This document shows, in pieces, positions 9,202 to 18,851 of a stretch of 64,000 nt of DNA; positions within the stretch are counted from its first letter, which is position 1; each line of letters begins with the position of its first letter. The DNA is taken from NCBI RefSeq assembly GCF_000372885.1, contig NZ_KB889967.1:2104655-2168654 (forward strand), in the 5' to 3' direction. A program made the translations under genes and the position numbers. Below the pieces are notes generated by a model. That model saw nothing but the letters and a program-made list of their open reading frames with translations. It made no database searches and was not told the DNA's origin. Source of the stretch: Methyloversatilis thermotolerans. Its GTDB lineage: Bacteria > Pseudomonadota > Gammaproteobacteria > Burkholderiales > Rhodocyclaceae.

Positions 9202-11253
9202 ATGAAACGCAATACGCTCTCCACGGCCGTCGCATCGGCCCTGTCCCTCTTCAGCGCCGGCCCGCAGGCGGCCGACCCGGTCATCGTGCTCGGCGAAGTG
9301 CCGGTGATCGCCGACAACAAGGGGGCACTGATGAGCACCCAGGTGCTCACCTCGGTGGACATCCTCGGCGGCGACAAGGTCAGGGACAAGAACGTGATGA
9401 ACAGTTGGGAACTGCTCGGGCAGATGCCCGGCATCCAGCTCACCGAAACCCGCATGGGCGCCGAATCCGGCAAGGTGACCTTCCGCGCCTTCAATGGCGA
9501 GGGCTATATCAATGGCATCAAAGTGCTGATCGACGGCATTCCGAGCAATGTGAACAGCGGCAACCAGCGCTTCATCGACATGATCTTTCCGCTGGAGATC
9601 GACTACATCGAAGTGGTGCGCGGCACCAACGATCCGCGCTACGGCCTGCACAATATCGGCGGCAACATCAATGTCGCCACCCGTCAGGGCGGCAATTACC
9701 TGGACAGCCGGCTCAGCTACGGCAGCTTCAATACGCGCGAGGCACAGGTGGCCATGGGGCGGGAATCCGATGGCTTCGCGCAGAACTACTTCTTCGCGAA
9801 ACAGGACTCCGACGGTTATCGCGACCACTCGGAGTCGGAAAAGTACAGCTTCGGCGCCAAATGGTTCGTCACTTCGGCGGGCGGCGCGGTCAAGACCGGG
9901 CTGGTGGTGCGCACCTACCAGCACAAGGCGGACGAGCCCGGCTTCCTGACCGCCGCTGAACTGGCGGCGGACCGCGACCAGTCTCCGGCGAAGAATGCCA
10001 ACGACCGCGACGACCGCGACATGAGCCAGGTCAGCGCGCACCTGGACTGGCAGATCACGCCGGCGACCTTCCTGAGCAACAAGCTCTACTTCAACACCTA
10101 CAAGGACGACCGCCAGGTCACCTTCACCAGCAACCCGACCGGCACCGGTCCGCGCCAGCGACGCATCTGGGACGAGGACCAGTTCGGCTTCATGAGCACG
10201 CTCACCTGGCGCGCCAACGAGCTGGTGACGCTGGATGGCGGCATCAATGTGGAACGCCAGCGCAACGAATACCGTCGCTATCGCTACAGCTTTTCCGTGC
10301 CGACCGATTTCAGCACACCGGCCTTTGTACAGAACGACGACAGGTACTCCCTGAACAATCTCGGGGCCTATGTGCAGACCGTCATCACCCCCACCTCGTC
10401 CCTGAAGATCGTGCCGGCCTATCGCGTCGACCGGTTTTCCGGCGACGCACTGCTGCGGACCACAGGCGTCAGCGCACCGCTGCAGGACTATGGCTGGATA
10501 GAGCAGCCCAAGCTGAGCGTGGTCTATAGCCCGGCATCGTCGGTCAGCGTGTATGCGAACTGGGGTCGCACCTTCCAGGTACTGACCGGATCGCGCAACC
10601 CCGCCTACCTCACGCCCGGGCAAAGCGATTTCAAGCCGTCGATCAACACCGGCAAGGAGATCGGCGTCAAACTCACACCGGATGAGCGCACCGACATGCG
10701 CATCGCGCTCTGGCAGCAGGACGCGACCGACGAAGTGGCCAATATGCCCAGCACCGGCACCACGGTCGGGCTTGGGGAGACGCGCCGCCGGGGCGTGGAC
10801 CTGCAGCTCAACAGCCGCTTGAGCGACCGGCTGGAAGTGTGGCTGTCACATTCCATCCAGGAAGCCAAGGTGATCAGCGCCTTCACCTCGGGCGGCGTAT
10901 CGCTGGCCGGCAAGGAAGTGTTCTCGACGCCGCGCTACATCAGCAATGTCGGTGCCGACTACCGGCTGTCGGATGCATGGCGCTTCAGCCTGCAAGGGCG
11001 CGCCCAGGGCGATTACTACATCGACGACCTGAACAGCCAGGGCAAGTTCGGCGGCTTCGTGCTGTTCGACGCCAGCGTGCGCTACACGATTTCGCGCTCG
11101 GCCAGCGTGGACCTGCAGGTACGCAACCTGACCGACCGCGAGTACGAATACGTGTGGTACGACAATTTCTTCTGGCCGGCCGGCAGTTTCCAGCCCTCGT
11201 TCTCGCCCGGGCCTGGCCGCGCCGCCTATCTGTCGCTCAACCTGAAGATGTAA
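9202..11253 (+). CDS. TonB-dependent outer-membrane receptor
   Basis: The 683-aa protein has a signal peptide (to about residue 23), then a plug domain: LLGQMPGIQLTETR, VLIDGIP and YIEVVRGTNDPRYG with the usual GGNINVATR end. A 22-strand type barrel follows, ending in VRNLTDREYEYVWYD and the terminal strand AAYLSLNLKM. Plug and barrel order is canonical. The last residue is Met rather than the usual Phe/Trp. The ligand is unknown; the DUF2946 neighbour hints at a metal. No siderophore or vitamin riboswitch was recognised upstream. Confidence 0.93.
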   Translation: MKRNTLSTAVASALSLFSAGPQAADPVIVLGEVPVIADNKGALMSTQVLTSVDILGGDKVRDKNVMNSWELLGQMPGIQLTETRMGAESGKVTFRAFNGEGYINGIKVLIDGIPSNVNSGNQRFIDMIFPLEIDYIEVVRGTNDPRYGLHNIGGNINVATRQGGNYLDSRLSYGSFNTREAQVAMGRESDGFAQNYFFAKQDSDGYRDHSESEKYSFGAKWFVTSAGGAVKTGLVVRTYQHKADEPGFLTAAELAADRDQSPAKNANDRDDRDMSQVSAHLDWQITPATFLSNKLYFNTYKDDRQVTFTSNPTGTGPRQRRIWDEDQFGFMSTLTWRANELVTLDGGINVERQRNEYRRYRYSFSVPTDFSTPAFVQNDDRYSLNNLGAYVQTVITPTSSLKIVPAYRVDRFSGDALLRTTGVSAPLQDYGWIEQPKLSVVYSPASSVSVYANWGRTFQVLTGSRNPAYLTPGQSDFKPSINTGKEIGVKLTPDERTDMRIALWQQDATDEVANMPSTGTTVGLGETRRRGVDLQLNSRLSDRLEVWLSHSIQEAKVISAFTSGGVSLAGKEVFSTPRYISNVGADYRLSDAWRFSLQGRAQGDYYIDDLNSQGKFGGFVLFDASVRYTISRSASVDLQVRNLTDREYEYVWYDNFFWPAGSFQPSFSPGPGRAAYLSLNLKM

Positions 11254-11289
11254 GTCGGCACGCAGCGGGCGGGCGCACCGCGCCCACGC

Positions 11290-12579
11290 TCAGTCGTCCG
11301 CCGCCTCGTCCTGCACGATCATGCCCGCGCCGACGGTATTGAAGGTGCTTTCGTCGATCACGACGAAAGCACCGGTGGCGCGGTCGGACGCATACGGATC
11401 GGCGAACACCGGCTGAGCCAGCTTGAAGCGCACGCGTGCGATGTCATTCATCGACAGCCGGTCGCCGGGCATCTGCTCCAGGGTGTTTACATCGAGTCGA
11501 TGATCGATAGCCATCAGTTTCGCCCTGACCTCGCGCGTGGTGTGACGGATGAGATAGGTGCGCGCACGATCCAGCGGCGTATCGGACAGCCAGCACAGGT
11601 CCGCGCTGATCTGCCTGAGCCCCTGCGGCATCGTGTCCGGAGACACGATCATGTCTCCGCGCGACACATCGACATCGTCCCGCAGCAACAGGGTGACCGA
11701 CTGTCCGGCGCTTGCCGTCGCGCGCGGCTCGCCGCCAACATGGATGGCCTCGACCGTGGTACGCACCCCGGACGGCAGCACGCATACCGCATCGCCCGGC
11801 GCGATTCGTCCGGATTCGATCCGCCCCATGAAGCCGCGGTAGTCATGCAGATCCGGGTTGTCCGCCTCCTGCGGCCGGCACACCCACTGCACCGGAAAGC
11901 GCAGCGGCTGCGCATCGGTCGCTGCACTGACCGGCACGCTTTCCAGGATGTCCATCAAGGTGGGTCCGTCATACCAGCCCAGACCGGTCCCGCGCTCCAC
12001 GACCATGTCGCCACGCAGCGCCGACATCGGTACGAAGCGCACGCCGGTCATGCCTGCGCGCTCGGCGAAATCGAGGTAGTCGTCGCGGATGCGTTCGAAC
12101 ACCGCCCGGTCGTGGTCGACCAGATCCATCTTGTTGATCGCCACCACCTGGTGCTGTATGCCCAGCATGGACACCAGGCGCGCATGCCGGCGCGTCTGCG
12201 TCTGCAGGCCCTTGCGCGCATCGACCAGCAGGATGGCGAGCTGTGCGGTGGATGCCGCGGTCACCATATTCCGCGTGTACTGTTCGTGTCCGGGTGCGTC
12301 GGCGATGATGTACTTGCGGCGGCCGGTCGAGAAATAGCGATAGGCGACATCGATGGTGATGCCCTGTTCGCGCTCCGCCTGCAGGCCGTCCGTCAGCAGA
12401 GAGAGGTCGAGCGCCTCGAGGCCGCGCCGGGTGGACGTGCTTTCGATCGCCTGCAGCGTGTCGGCCAGGATGGCCTTGCTGTCGTGCAGCAGGCGCCCGA
12501 TGAGCGTGCTCTTGCCATCATCCACGCTGCCGCAGGTCAGGAAGCGCAGCAGCCCGCGGTTTTCCATTTCGGTATCCAT
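11290..12579 (-). CDS. cysN: Sulfate adenylyltransferase subunit 1 (GTPase subunit)
   Basis: CysN is the GTPase that drives ATP sulfurylase to form adenosine 5'-phosphosulfate from sulfate. The 429-aa protein has G1 GSVDDGKS at residues 17-24, DAPGHEQY and NKMD, followed by the two beta-barrel domains of translation-factor GTPases (QWVCRPQEADNPDLHDYRG region). It ends without a CysC kinase domain. It is last in a minus-strand run after cysD, dabA and dabB, with only 39 bp separating it from cysD and GAGGA before its ATG. No cysC or cysH is nearby. Confidence 0.95.
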   Translation of the reverse strand: MDTEMENRGLLRFLTCGSVDDGKSTLIGRLLHDSKAILADTLQAIESTSTRRGLEALDLSLLTDGLQAEREQGITIDVAYRYFSTGRRKYIIADAPGHEQYTRNMVTAASTAQLAILLVDARKGLQTQTRRHARLVSMLGIQHQVVAINKMDLVDHDRAVFERIRDDYLDFAERAGMTGVRFVPMSALRGDMVVERGTGLGWYDGPTLMDILESVPVSAATDAQPLRFPVQWVCRPQEADNPDLHDYRGFMGRIESGRIAPGDAVCVLPSGVRTTVEAIHVGGEPRATASAGQSVTLLLRDDVDVSRGDMIVSPDTMPQGLRQISADLCWLSDTPLDRARTYLIRHTTREVRAKLMAIDHRLDVNTLEQMPGDRLSMNDIARVRFKLAQPVFADPYASDRATGAFVVIDESTFNTVGAGMIVQDEAADD

Positions 12580-12618
12580 ATCCAGTCCTCGCTGCGCGAC
12601 GGCGACAGGCCGCCACGC

Positions 12619-13569
12619 TCAGAAATAGCCTTCCTTCTTGCGCTGTTCCATCGACGCGTCGCCGGTCTGGTCATCCAGACGTGTCGCGCCGCGCTCGGTC
12701 AGATCGGTGCTGGCGGTTTCGACGATGATGCGGGCTACGCTGTCGGCATCCGACTCCACCGGCGCGGTGCAGGAAATGTCGCCGACGGTGCGGAAGCGGA
12801 CGCGACGGATGACCACCTGCTCGCCCGGTCGCGGCGGATTGGTCAGCGCACCGGAAACCAGCGGCACATTCACCGGCACGAGCAGGCCGTTGCGCACGAC
12901 CACCTCGCGCTCGTGCGCGAAATAGATCGATGGCAGATCCAGTCCTTCGCGCTCGATGTACTGCCACACGTCGAGTTCGGTCCAGTTCGAGATCGGGAAG
13001 GCGCGCACATGCTCGCCGGCATGAGTGCGCGCGTTGTAGAGGTTCCACAGCTCGGGCCGCTGGTTCTTCGGATCCCACTGTCCGAACTCGTCGCGGAAAC
13101 TCATGATGCGTTCCTTCGCGCGCGCCTTCTCCTCGTCGCGGCGGGCACCGCCGATGCAGCAGTCGAAGCCGAATTCCTCGATTGCCTCCAGCAAGGTGAC
13201 CGACTGATGGCGGTTGCGCGATTCGTCCGCATGCTTGAGCACCACCGAACCCCGGCGTATCGATTCGTCCACCGTGCGCACGATCAGGCGCTCGCCCAGT
13301 TCGGCGGCGCGCCGGTCGCGGAAGGCGACGACCTCGCGGTAGTTGTGGCCGGTGTCCACATGCAGCAGCGGGAAGGGGAAGCGCCCGGGCCGGAACGCCT
13401 TCTCCGCGATGCGCAGCAGGCAGATGGAATCCTTGCCGCCGGAGAACAGCAGCACCGGCCGCGCGCACTGACCGGCGACCTCGCGCATGATGTGGATGGC
13501 TTCCGATTCCAGCCAGTCGAGATGCGACATGAGCGGCGGACGGACAGACGGATGCGGATGTGCATTCAT
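12619..13569 (-). CDS. cysD: Sulfate adenylyltransferase subunit 2
   Basis: CysD is the catalytic ATP-pyrophosphatase subunit of ATP sulfurylase. The 316-aa sequence starts with the family-typical HLDWLESEAIHIMRE and has the PP-loop SGGKDS at residues 43-48. FPLLHVDTGHNYREVVAFRD and RREEKARAKER-type stretches follow, and the C-terminus ends EGYF as in homologues. It begins 9 bp after the dabA stop and leads directly into cysN, so the four genes probably form one transcript. Complete and ordinary in itself; the unusual part is the dab context. Confidence 0.95.
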   Translation of the reverse strand: MNAHPHPSVRPPLMSHLDWLESEAIHIMREVAGQCARPVLLFSGGKDSICLLRIAEKAFRPGRFPFPLLHVDTGHNYREVVAFRDRRAAELGERLIVRTVDESIRRGSVVLKHADESRNRHQSVTLLEAIEEFGFDCCIGGARRDEEKARAKERIMSFRDEFGQWDPKNQRPELWNLYNARTHAGEHVRAFPISNWTELDVWQYIEREGLDLPSIYFAHEREVVVRNGLLVPVNVPLVSGALTNPPRPGEQVVIRRVRFRTVGDISCTAPVESDADSVARIIVETASTDLTERGATRLDDQTGDASMEQRKKEGYF

Positions 13570-13578
13570 GACAGCGTC

Positions 13579-16194
13579 TCAGTGCAAGGTCGGGTTGATC
13601 GCGCGCGCATCCGGAGCCGGCTCGAAGGACAGCGCCTGCCATTGGCCGGAGCGGTAGCGCTGCAAGCGCTCCTGGTCGAAGCGCCACAGATGCAGCCAGC
13701 CGTTATCGACCAGGCGCCGCACGACTTCGTGCTGCGCGATCACGCGCTCGATGGCCGCCGCCGGCGCATCGATCACCACGGTCAGCCGCACCGGCTCATG
13801 CACCCAGCGCGCGCCATCGTGCACCGACTGCCGCGCCAGACCGATGCGCAGATCGCCGCCATTGCCTTCGAACACGCCGATGCGCCCGCCCACCACGTTG
13901 TGCAGCAGCTTGTTGCCGCTGCCGTAGTGGTCCGGCTCGCAGGTCGATGCGTGGTACTGCCAGTTGATCCAGTGCGTCACCAGCATGGGTGCGGTCATCA
14001 GCAACTCGAGCAGCGAGCCGTCCGTGTCGCGCGTGCTGTCATAGTCGTGCAGGAAGGTGCGGCCTGCGAGCACGGTCGCCTCGCTGCGCCAGCGCGGCGC
14101 GATGATGAAGGCCGCATTGCCGGCCAGCCCCCACTCGGGCCGTGTCTGCGCGCCATCGTTGGCGCGCCGGCGCAGGCGTTCGAGCAGTGCCAGACTGCCT
14201 TCGCGCGGATCCAGCCCCAGTCCTTGCGCGCGCTCGCGGCGCACCTGGTCGCCCGCCTGGGCGAACACCGGCAGCAGCGCACGCCAGCGGGCAAGCGCCT
14301 GTTCCGGCAGCAGATCGAGATCGAAACCTTCGATCTCGTCGGTGGTCGTGTTGTGCAGACAGGCGACGAAAGCCGTGTGCGACGGCACCGCGATGCCCTG
14401 GGTGGCGAGTGCGGCGCGCACCTCGCCATCGTTGAGCAGGCGCGCCAGCGTGCGCGCATTGACTTCGCCGGTCTGGCCGCAGCACGCACCGCAGTCCAGC
14501 GCCGCCGCGTGAGCATTGTTCGCGCTCTGGCTGCCATGACCGATCAGCAGCACCAGTGCCGCAAGATCACGATCCAGTCCCATGGCGCGCAGCACGCGCG
14601 CCGCCAGGTCGACGCGCGCGGTCAGGTCGACGCCGGACAGCCCCGGCCGGCAGGCCTCGCGATAGCGCGCCGGCAGGCCGGACAGGTCGTCGCGCGGGCG
14701 CGCCGCGGGCGACGGCCTGATCCAGCGCGCGAGCTTGCCGACATAGCTGATGCCCGCGGCCTCGACGAAAGAGAAGGCGGCGCCCGGCCAGCGCGTCGCC
14801 GCCTGCCACGGACGGGTGCCGGCGAAGCTGCGGTGGCGTGCGCTCGCGACCTCCCGCAGGCGTTCGTCCGATGGCGGCGTCCGGCGGTCATCCGCATCGA
14901 TCTGTTCGCTCACCTCGAGCGCGGGCGCGAGCAACCCGGGAAGCTGCGGGCGGCGTGCGTTGCTGGCCAGCGGTGTATAGGCGATCGGCAGGCCGAAGAA
15001 ACCGGCGAAACCCAGAGTCCGTATGGCAGGCCACGCGGCTTCCAGCGCGCGGCGCATCGGTTCGCTGCGCACATCGATGCAGAACGCGGCCAGCACCTCG
15101 GGCGCGGTCGCTCCCGCTGCGAGCTGGCGGGCGCTGCTGGCGCTCGCCAGCCGTGCCGCCAGTTCGCGCTGATAGACGATATCGAGCGCGCTCTGCCACA
15201 CCTCATCGATCAGCAGCACGCGTTCGGCCTCGGCCAGTACCTCGCCGGCATGCGTCCAGGCATCCTGCAGTGCGGCAAAGGAGCGGCGCGCCGACAGGTC
15301 GTCCTTCGATTCCAGCAGCAGCACGCCCCAGGCCAGCCGTATCGCCAGCAATTCGCGCAGATGCGGGTCCTGACGACCGGACAGCGCGGCCTGCCAGCCC
15401 AGATAGGCACACCACGACGCCCAGCCATTGACGGTGAGCAGCACCGCCTCGAGATAGTCGGCCCACACCGTCTCCGGCAGTCCCAGACGCTGCAGCACCC
15501 AGCGTTCGGCCTGCGCGCGGTCGGCTGGCAGGGCATGCAGGCAGCGACTGAGATCGGGCAGCCCCATCAGCACGCCGATGCCGTGATCGTGGGTCAGCGT
15601 GTCGCGCCAGAAGGCATACAGGCCGCAGCCGCGATCCGGCTGCCAGTCCGCCTGGTGGGTATCGAAATAGGCGGCACAGGTCTGGCTCACCTGATGCGTG
15701 ATGGCCTGGCGCCAGGACAGTCTTTCGTGCCGGGCCGGATCGTCATCCAGCACGTCGATCAGTAGCGGAAGCCCGCGCACCTGCGGCTCGGCACGCAGCG
15801 CGGCGACGCACTGCGCCTCGCCGGGCAAGGGCTCGCCAGGTGCCGGCAGGCTGGCCAGCGCCTGCGCCAGATCGGCGGGTCCGATGCGCCCGCTGTCCCA
15901 CGCTTCGCGGAAGATGTGCCGCGACGGAAACACGCGGATGCCGGCGAGCACCGCCATGCGCGCCGCCACCGTCCGCACCGGCAGACCGGTGCGTGCCCAG
16001 TGCGGATTGACAGCGATGGCCTGATCCAGCGGCCAGGCCGGTGCGATCGCCGCGCAGGCCTGGTTGCAGGCGGCATCGATGCGCACCTGCAGCGCATCCG
16101 GCTGAGCGCCTGTAGTGTCGGTCGCGTCCGGCACCGATCCTTCGAACTCGCGGGCTGACACGTCCCGCATCGGGTGTTGGGCTTCCTGCTGCAT
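13579..16194 (-). CDS. dabA: DabA-type inorganic carbon uptake subunit (DUF2309)
   Basis: DabA is the cytoplasmic, carbonic-anhydrase-like subunit of the DAB complex that accumulates bicarbonate. The 871-aa protein keeps the zinc ligands described for DabA: Cys and Asp in FCIDVRSE (residues 372 and 374), and His and Cys in IGHGSQSANNAHAAALDC (553 and 568), with the 15-residue His-Cys spacing preserved. I prefer the ATG at 16194, which has GGGAGA six bases upstream; an ATG at 16218 in the same frame is the alternative. It follows dabB closely and precedes cysD by 9 bp. Confidence 0.92.
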   Translation of the reverse strand: MQQEAQHPMRDVSAREFEGSVPDATDTTGAQPDALQVRIDAACNQACAAIAPAWPLDQAIAVNPHWARTGLPVRTVAARMAVLAGIRVFPSRHIFREAWDSGRIGPADLAQALASLPAPGEPLPGEAQCVAALRAEPQVRGLPLLIDVLDDDPARHERLSWRQAITHQVSQTCAAYFDTHQADWQPDRGCGLYAFWRDTLTHDHGIGVLMGLPDLSRCLHALPADRAQAERWVLQRLGLPETVWADYLEAVLLTVNGWASWCAYLGWQAALSGRQDPHLRELLAIRLAWGVLLLESKDDLSARRSFAALQDAWTHAGEVLAEAERVLLIDEVWQSALDIVYQRELAARLASASSARQLAAGATAPEVLAAFCIDVRSEPMRRALEAAWPAIRTLGFAGFFGLPIAYTPLASNARRPQLPGLLAPALEVSEQIDADDRRTPPSDERLREVASARHRSFAGTRPWQAATRWPGAAFSFVEAAGISYVGKLARWIRPSPAARPRDDLSGLPARYREACRPGLSGVDLTARVDLAARVLRAMGLDRDLAALVLLIGHGSQSANNAHAAALDCGACCGQTGEVNARTLARLLNDGEVRAALATQGIAVPSHTAFVACLHNTTTDEIEGFDLDLLPEQALARWRALLPVFAQAGDQVRRERAQGLGLDPREGSLALLERLRRRANDGAQTRPEWGLAGNAAFIIAPRWRSEATVLAGRTFLHDYDSTRDTDGSLLELLMTAPMLVTHWINWQYHASTCEPDHYGSGNKLLHNVVGGRIGVFEGNGGDLRIGLARQSVHDGARWVHEPVRLTVVIDAPAAAIERVIAQHEVVRRLVDNGWLHLWRFDQERLQRYRSGQWQALSFEPAPDARAINPTLH

Positions 16195-16222
16195 GGCATT
16201 CTCCCGTTGCACAGTCATTCGA

Positions 16223-17806
16223 TCAGGACCTCGCTGCCGCGATCCGGCGCTCGGCAGTCAGTCCGCGCGAGGCGGCCGCCTCATCCTGCGGCGTCCAGCG
16301 TGTCGGCCACAGATGCAGCGCCAGCCGGGTATAGAACTCGTCGAGATAGAAGCCGGCGTAACTCCAGCGCCGCCAGGTCGCCAGTGCCTGCGGGCGCGTC
16401 TGCAGCACGACCAGGCACAGATAGAGCAGCGCCATGCCGCATGCGCTGACCAGGCCGGCCAGATGGTCCGGCCGGTCGTTCAGGCCGAGCGGAAGTGCAT
16501 GCGCGAGCCCGGCCGCGAGCGCCAGGGCGGCCAGCGCGAGCAGCCCGGCCGCGCCTTGCCACAGCGCGAGCGACAGCGTGACCTGCCGCATCGACGGCAG
16601 CCACAGCAGGGGCGCCCACGCGAAGGCGAGCACCAGTCCCCACCAGACCGGCCAGTGGATGCCGGTCGCCGCATTGATGGACAGCACTGCCGCGGCGGCG
16701 AGCAGCGGCGCGGCGAGCAGGCTGGCCAGCGACACCGGGGAATCCCCGCGCAGCATGCGCAGCCGCGTATCGCGCACCGCGCCGGAGGCGGACAGGAAGG
16801 AGTGCGCCTTGTACAGCGAGTGGCCGACCAGATGCAGCGCGGCGAACATGTACAGGCCCAGGCCGCACTCCAGCACCATGAAACCCATTTGCGCGACGGT
16901 GGACCAGGCCAGTCGTACCTTGATGCTGACGCGCGTGAGCATCACCATGCCGGCGAGCACGGCCGTGGCCAGCCCGACGATGACCAGCAGCCAGCGCGCG
17001 ACCGGCGCAACATCCAGCAGCGGCGCGAAGCGGATGAGCACGACGCCGCCCAGATTCACGACCCCGGCATGCAGCAGCGCGGACACCGGCGTCGGTGCCT
17101 CCATCACCTGGATGATCCAGCCATGGACCGGCAGCAGCGCGGTGCGCAGGATGACCGCAAGCGCCAGCAGCACGGCCGCTGCCTGCAGCGGCCACGACGC
17201 CCCGTAAGCGGCGACATGCTGCGCCAATGCGCTCAGCGAGCCGCTGCCCACGACGTGCCAGCACAGCGCTGCCGCGATCACCAACAGCAGATCGGCCAGC
17301 CGGTCGGCGAGCCGCTTCTTGTGCGCGGCAAGCAGAGCGAACGGGCGATCGGCGTAGAAGCACAGCAGCCGCTGCAGCACGATGCCCACCAGGGCCCAGG
17401 CCGGAATCAGGATCAGCCAGTGGTCGGCCAGCAGCAGCAGATGGACCGCGGCGAGCACAGCGGACAGCGCGACGATGTAGGATCGCTGTCCGCCTTCGCC
17501 GTCGAGGTAGCGCGACGAGAACACGCCGATCACCAGTCCCAGCGCCTGCACCAGCAGGACCGTCAGCGCAGTGAATGGCGTGATGGCCAGAACGCCGTCG
17601 ACCACCGCACGGCCTTGTCCGCCGGACAGAACCCCGAGCGCGCTGACCGCGCTGACCAGGGTGGCCAGACCCGACAGGCGGACGAAACTTCGCCATACGG
17701 ATCCATCGTCACCGGCCAGGCGCAGGGTGCCGGCCAAGGCCGCTGCGCCCATCAGCGCAGCCGGCAGCAGTGCCATCCATGCTGGATTCAGATCGCTCAC
17801 GTTCAT
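16223..17806 (-). CDS. dabB: DabB-type membrane subunit (NuoL/ND5-like)
   Basis: This 527-aa, very hydrophobic protein matches the proton-conducting antiporter-like family of NuoL/MrpA. It has about 14 predicted helices, the motif TPVSALLHAGVVNLGGVVLIR, and conserved lysines and histidines in TVAQMGFMVLECGLG and HLVGHSLYKAHSFL. Next to a DUF2309 gene such proteins are DabB, which couples cation flow to bicarbonate accumulation. ATG at 17806 has a GGGAGA ribosome site. It is the first gene of the proposed dabB-dabA-cysD-cysN operon and is divergent from a LysR regulator. Confidence 0.9.
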   Translation of the reverse strand: MNVSDLNPAWMALLPAALMGAAALAGTLRLAGDDGSVWRSFVRLSGLATLVSAVSALGVLSGGQGRAVVDGVLAITPFTALTVLLVQALGLVIGVFSSRYLDGEGGQRSYIVALSAVLAAVHLLLLADHWLILIPAWALVGIVLQRLLCFYADRPFALLAAHKKRLADRLADLLLVIAAALCWHVVGSGSLSALAQHVAAYGASWPLQAAAVLLALAVILRTALLPVHGWIIQVMEAPTPVSALLHAGVVNLGGVVLIRFAPLLDVAPVARWLLVIVGLATAVLAGMVMLTRVSIKVRLAWSTVAQMGFMVLECGLGLYMFAALHLVGHSLYKAHSFLSASGAVRDTRLRMLRGDSPVSLASLLAAPLLAAAAVLSINAATGIHWPVWWGLVLAFAWAPLLWLPSMRQVTLSLALWQGAAGLLALAALALAAGLAHALPLGLNDRPDHLAGLVSACGMALLYLCLVVLQTRPQALATWRRWSYAGFYLDEFYTRLALHLWPTRWTPQDEAAASRGLTAERRIAAARS

Positions 17807-17850
17807 TTCGCATCTCCCGGTCGTGCTCTTCAACCATGATGCGAAGCAAC

Positions 17851-17884
17851 AAACGTTCTGTAAAATACATAGTCAAGAACGTTT
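17851..17884. promoter_or_regulatory. LysR-type operator between dabB and its regulator
   Basis: The 97-bp divergent intergenic region holds a perfect inverted repeat: AAACGTTCT (17851-17859) and AGAACGTTT (17876-17884), 25 bp from start to start. A further smaller dyad GTTTTGTTTCTTAAAAC follows at 17881-17897. The AT-rich stretch between the arms could include the dabB promoter. A dyad shared by a LysR gene and its divergent target is the classical arrangement for this family. Confidence 0.55.
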
Positions 17885-17903
17885 TGTTTCTTAAAACAGA
17901 ACA

Positions 17904-18803
17904 ATGAAGCTCGAACAACTGAATTTCCATCACTTGCTGTACTTCTGGCGCGTCGCGAAAAGCGGCCATCTGACCCGTGCCGCCGCCGAGATGCACACCT
18001 CGCAATCGGCGCTGTCGGCCCAGATCCGGCAGCTCGAGGAGCGGCTGGGGGAAAAGCTGTTCGAACGCGAAGGCCGGCGCCTGGTGCTGACCGACACCGG
18101 ACACATGGTCATGTCCTACGCGGAGAACATATTCGGACTTGGGCAGGAAATGCTGGTGCGGCTGGAAGGCCGCAGCGAGGGCATGGTGCGTCTGCGCGTG
18201 GGCAGCGTCGCCACCCTGTCACGCAATTACCAGGAGAACTGGATACGGCCGCTGCTGACCGACCAGTCGGTGCTGCTGACGCTGGAATCGGGCCGGCTCG
18301 ACGATCTGATCGACCGCTTGATGTCCCATCAGCTCGACGTGGTGCTGTCCAACGAGGCGGTGGCGACAGACACCGCGCGTCCGCTTCACTGCCGGCTGCT
18401 CGGCAGCCAGGAAATCTGCCTGGTCGGCCCGTCCGGCCTGCGTTCGGAAAGTCCGATGCGCATCCCGGACGATCTCGATGGCATGGATATCGCGCTGCCC
18501 GGACCGCGTCATACGCTGCGCGCGCAGTTCGACGCGCTGTGCATGTCGGCCGGTGTGCGGCCACGCCTGCGCGCCGAGGTGGATGACATGGCCATGCTGC
18601 GTCTGGTGGCGCGCGACAGCGGCTGGCTGGCGGTACTGCCCGAGGTGGTGGTGCAGGACGAATTGCGCACCGGCAGCCTGGTCATGCTGGGTCGATCGGA
18701 GCAGTTGAGAGAGAACTTCTACGCCATCACCACCGCGCACCGGCACCGCGTGGAACGGCTGGAAAGCCTGCTCGCCGGACACCCGGCCAGCGCCATGAAC
18801 TGA
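17904..18803 (+). CDS. LysR-family activator (NhaR-like) of the dab operon
   Basis: The 299-aa protein starts with LNFHHLLYFWRVAKSGHLTRAA and the helix-turn-helix SQSALSAQIRQLEERLG around residues 33-48. A LysR substrate-binding domain follows. The opening FHHLLYFW and the overall pattern match the NhaR-like subgroup often found divergent from DAB (DUF2309 plus NuoL-like) operons. It probably senses a signal tied to carbon or cation status and activates dabB through the dyad in the shared intergenic region. No strong ribosome site is visible before the ATG at 17904. Confidence 0.88.
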   Translation: MKLEQLNFHHLLYFWRVAKSGHLTRAAAEMHTSQSALSAQIRQLEERLGEKLFEREGRRLVLTDTGHMVMSYAENIFGLGQEMLVRLEGRSEGMVRLRVGSVATLSRNYQENWIRPLLTDQSVLLTLESGRLDDLIDRLMSHQLDVVLSNEAVATDTARPLHCRLLGSQEICLVGPSGLRSESPMRIPDDLDGMDIALPGPRHTLRAQFDALCMSAGVRPRLRAEVDDMAMLRLVARDSGWLAVLPEVVVQDELRTGSLVMLGRSEQLRENFYAITTAHRHRVERLESLLAGHPASAMN

Positions 18804-18851
18804 GCGGACGCGTTACGGCAGCCGGCCGCTGCCCGGGCATACCGCACAGCG

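Noticed and set aside
11500-15765. 1421-codon open frame antisense to cysN, cysD and dabA
   Set aside because: It mirrors well-supported genes on the minus strand in a GC-rich genome; residue composition is Arg/Gln/Ala/His-rich shadow coding.
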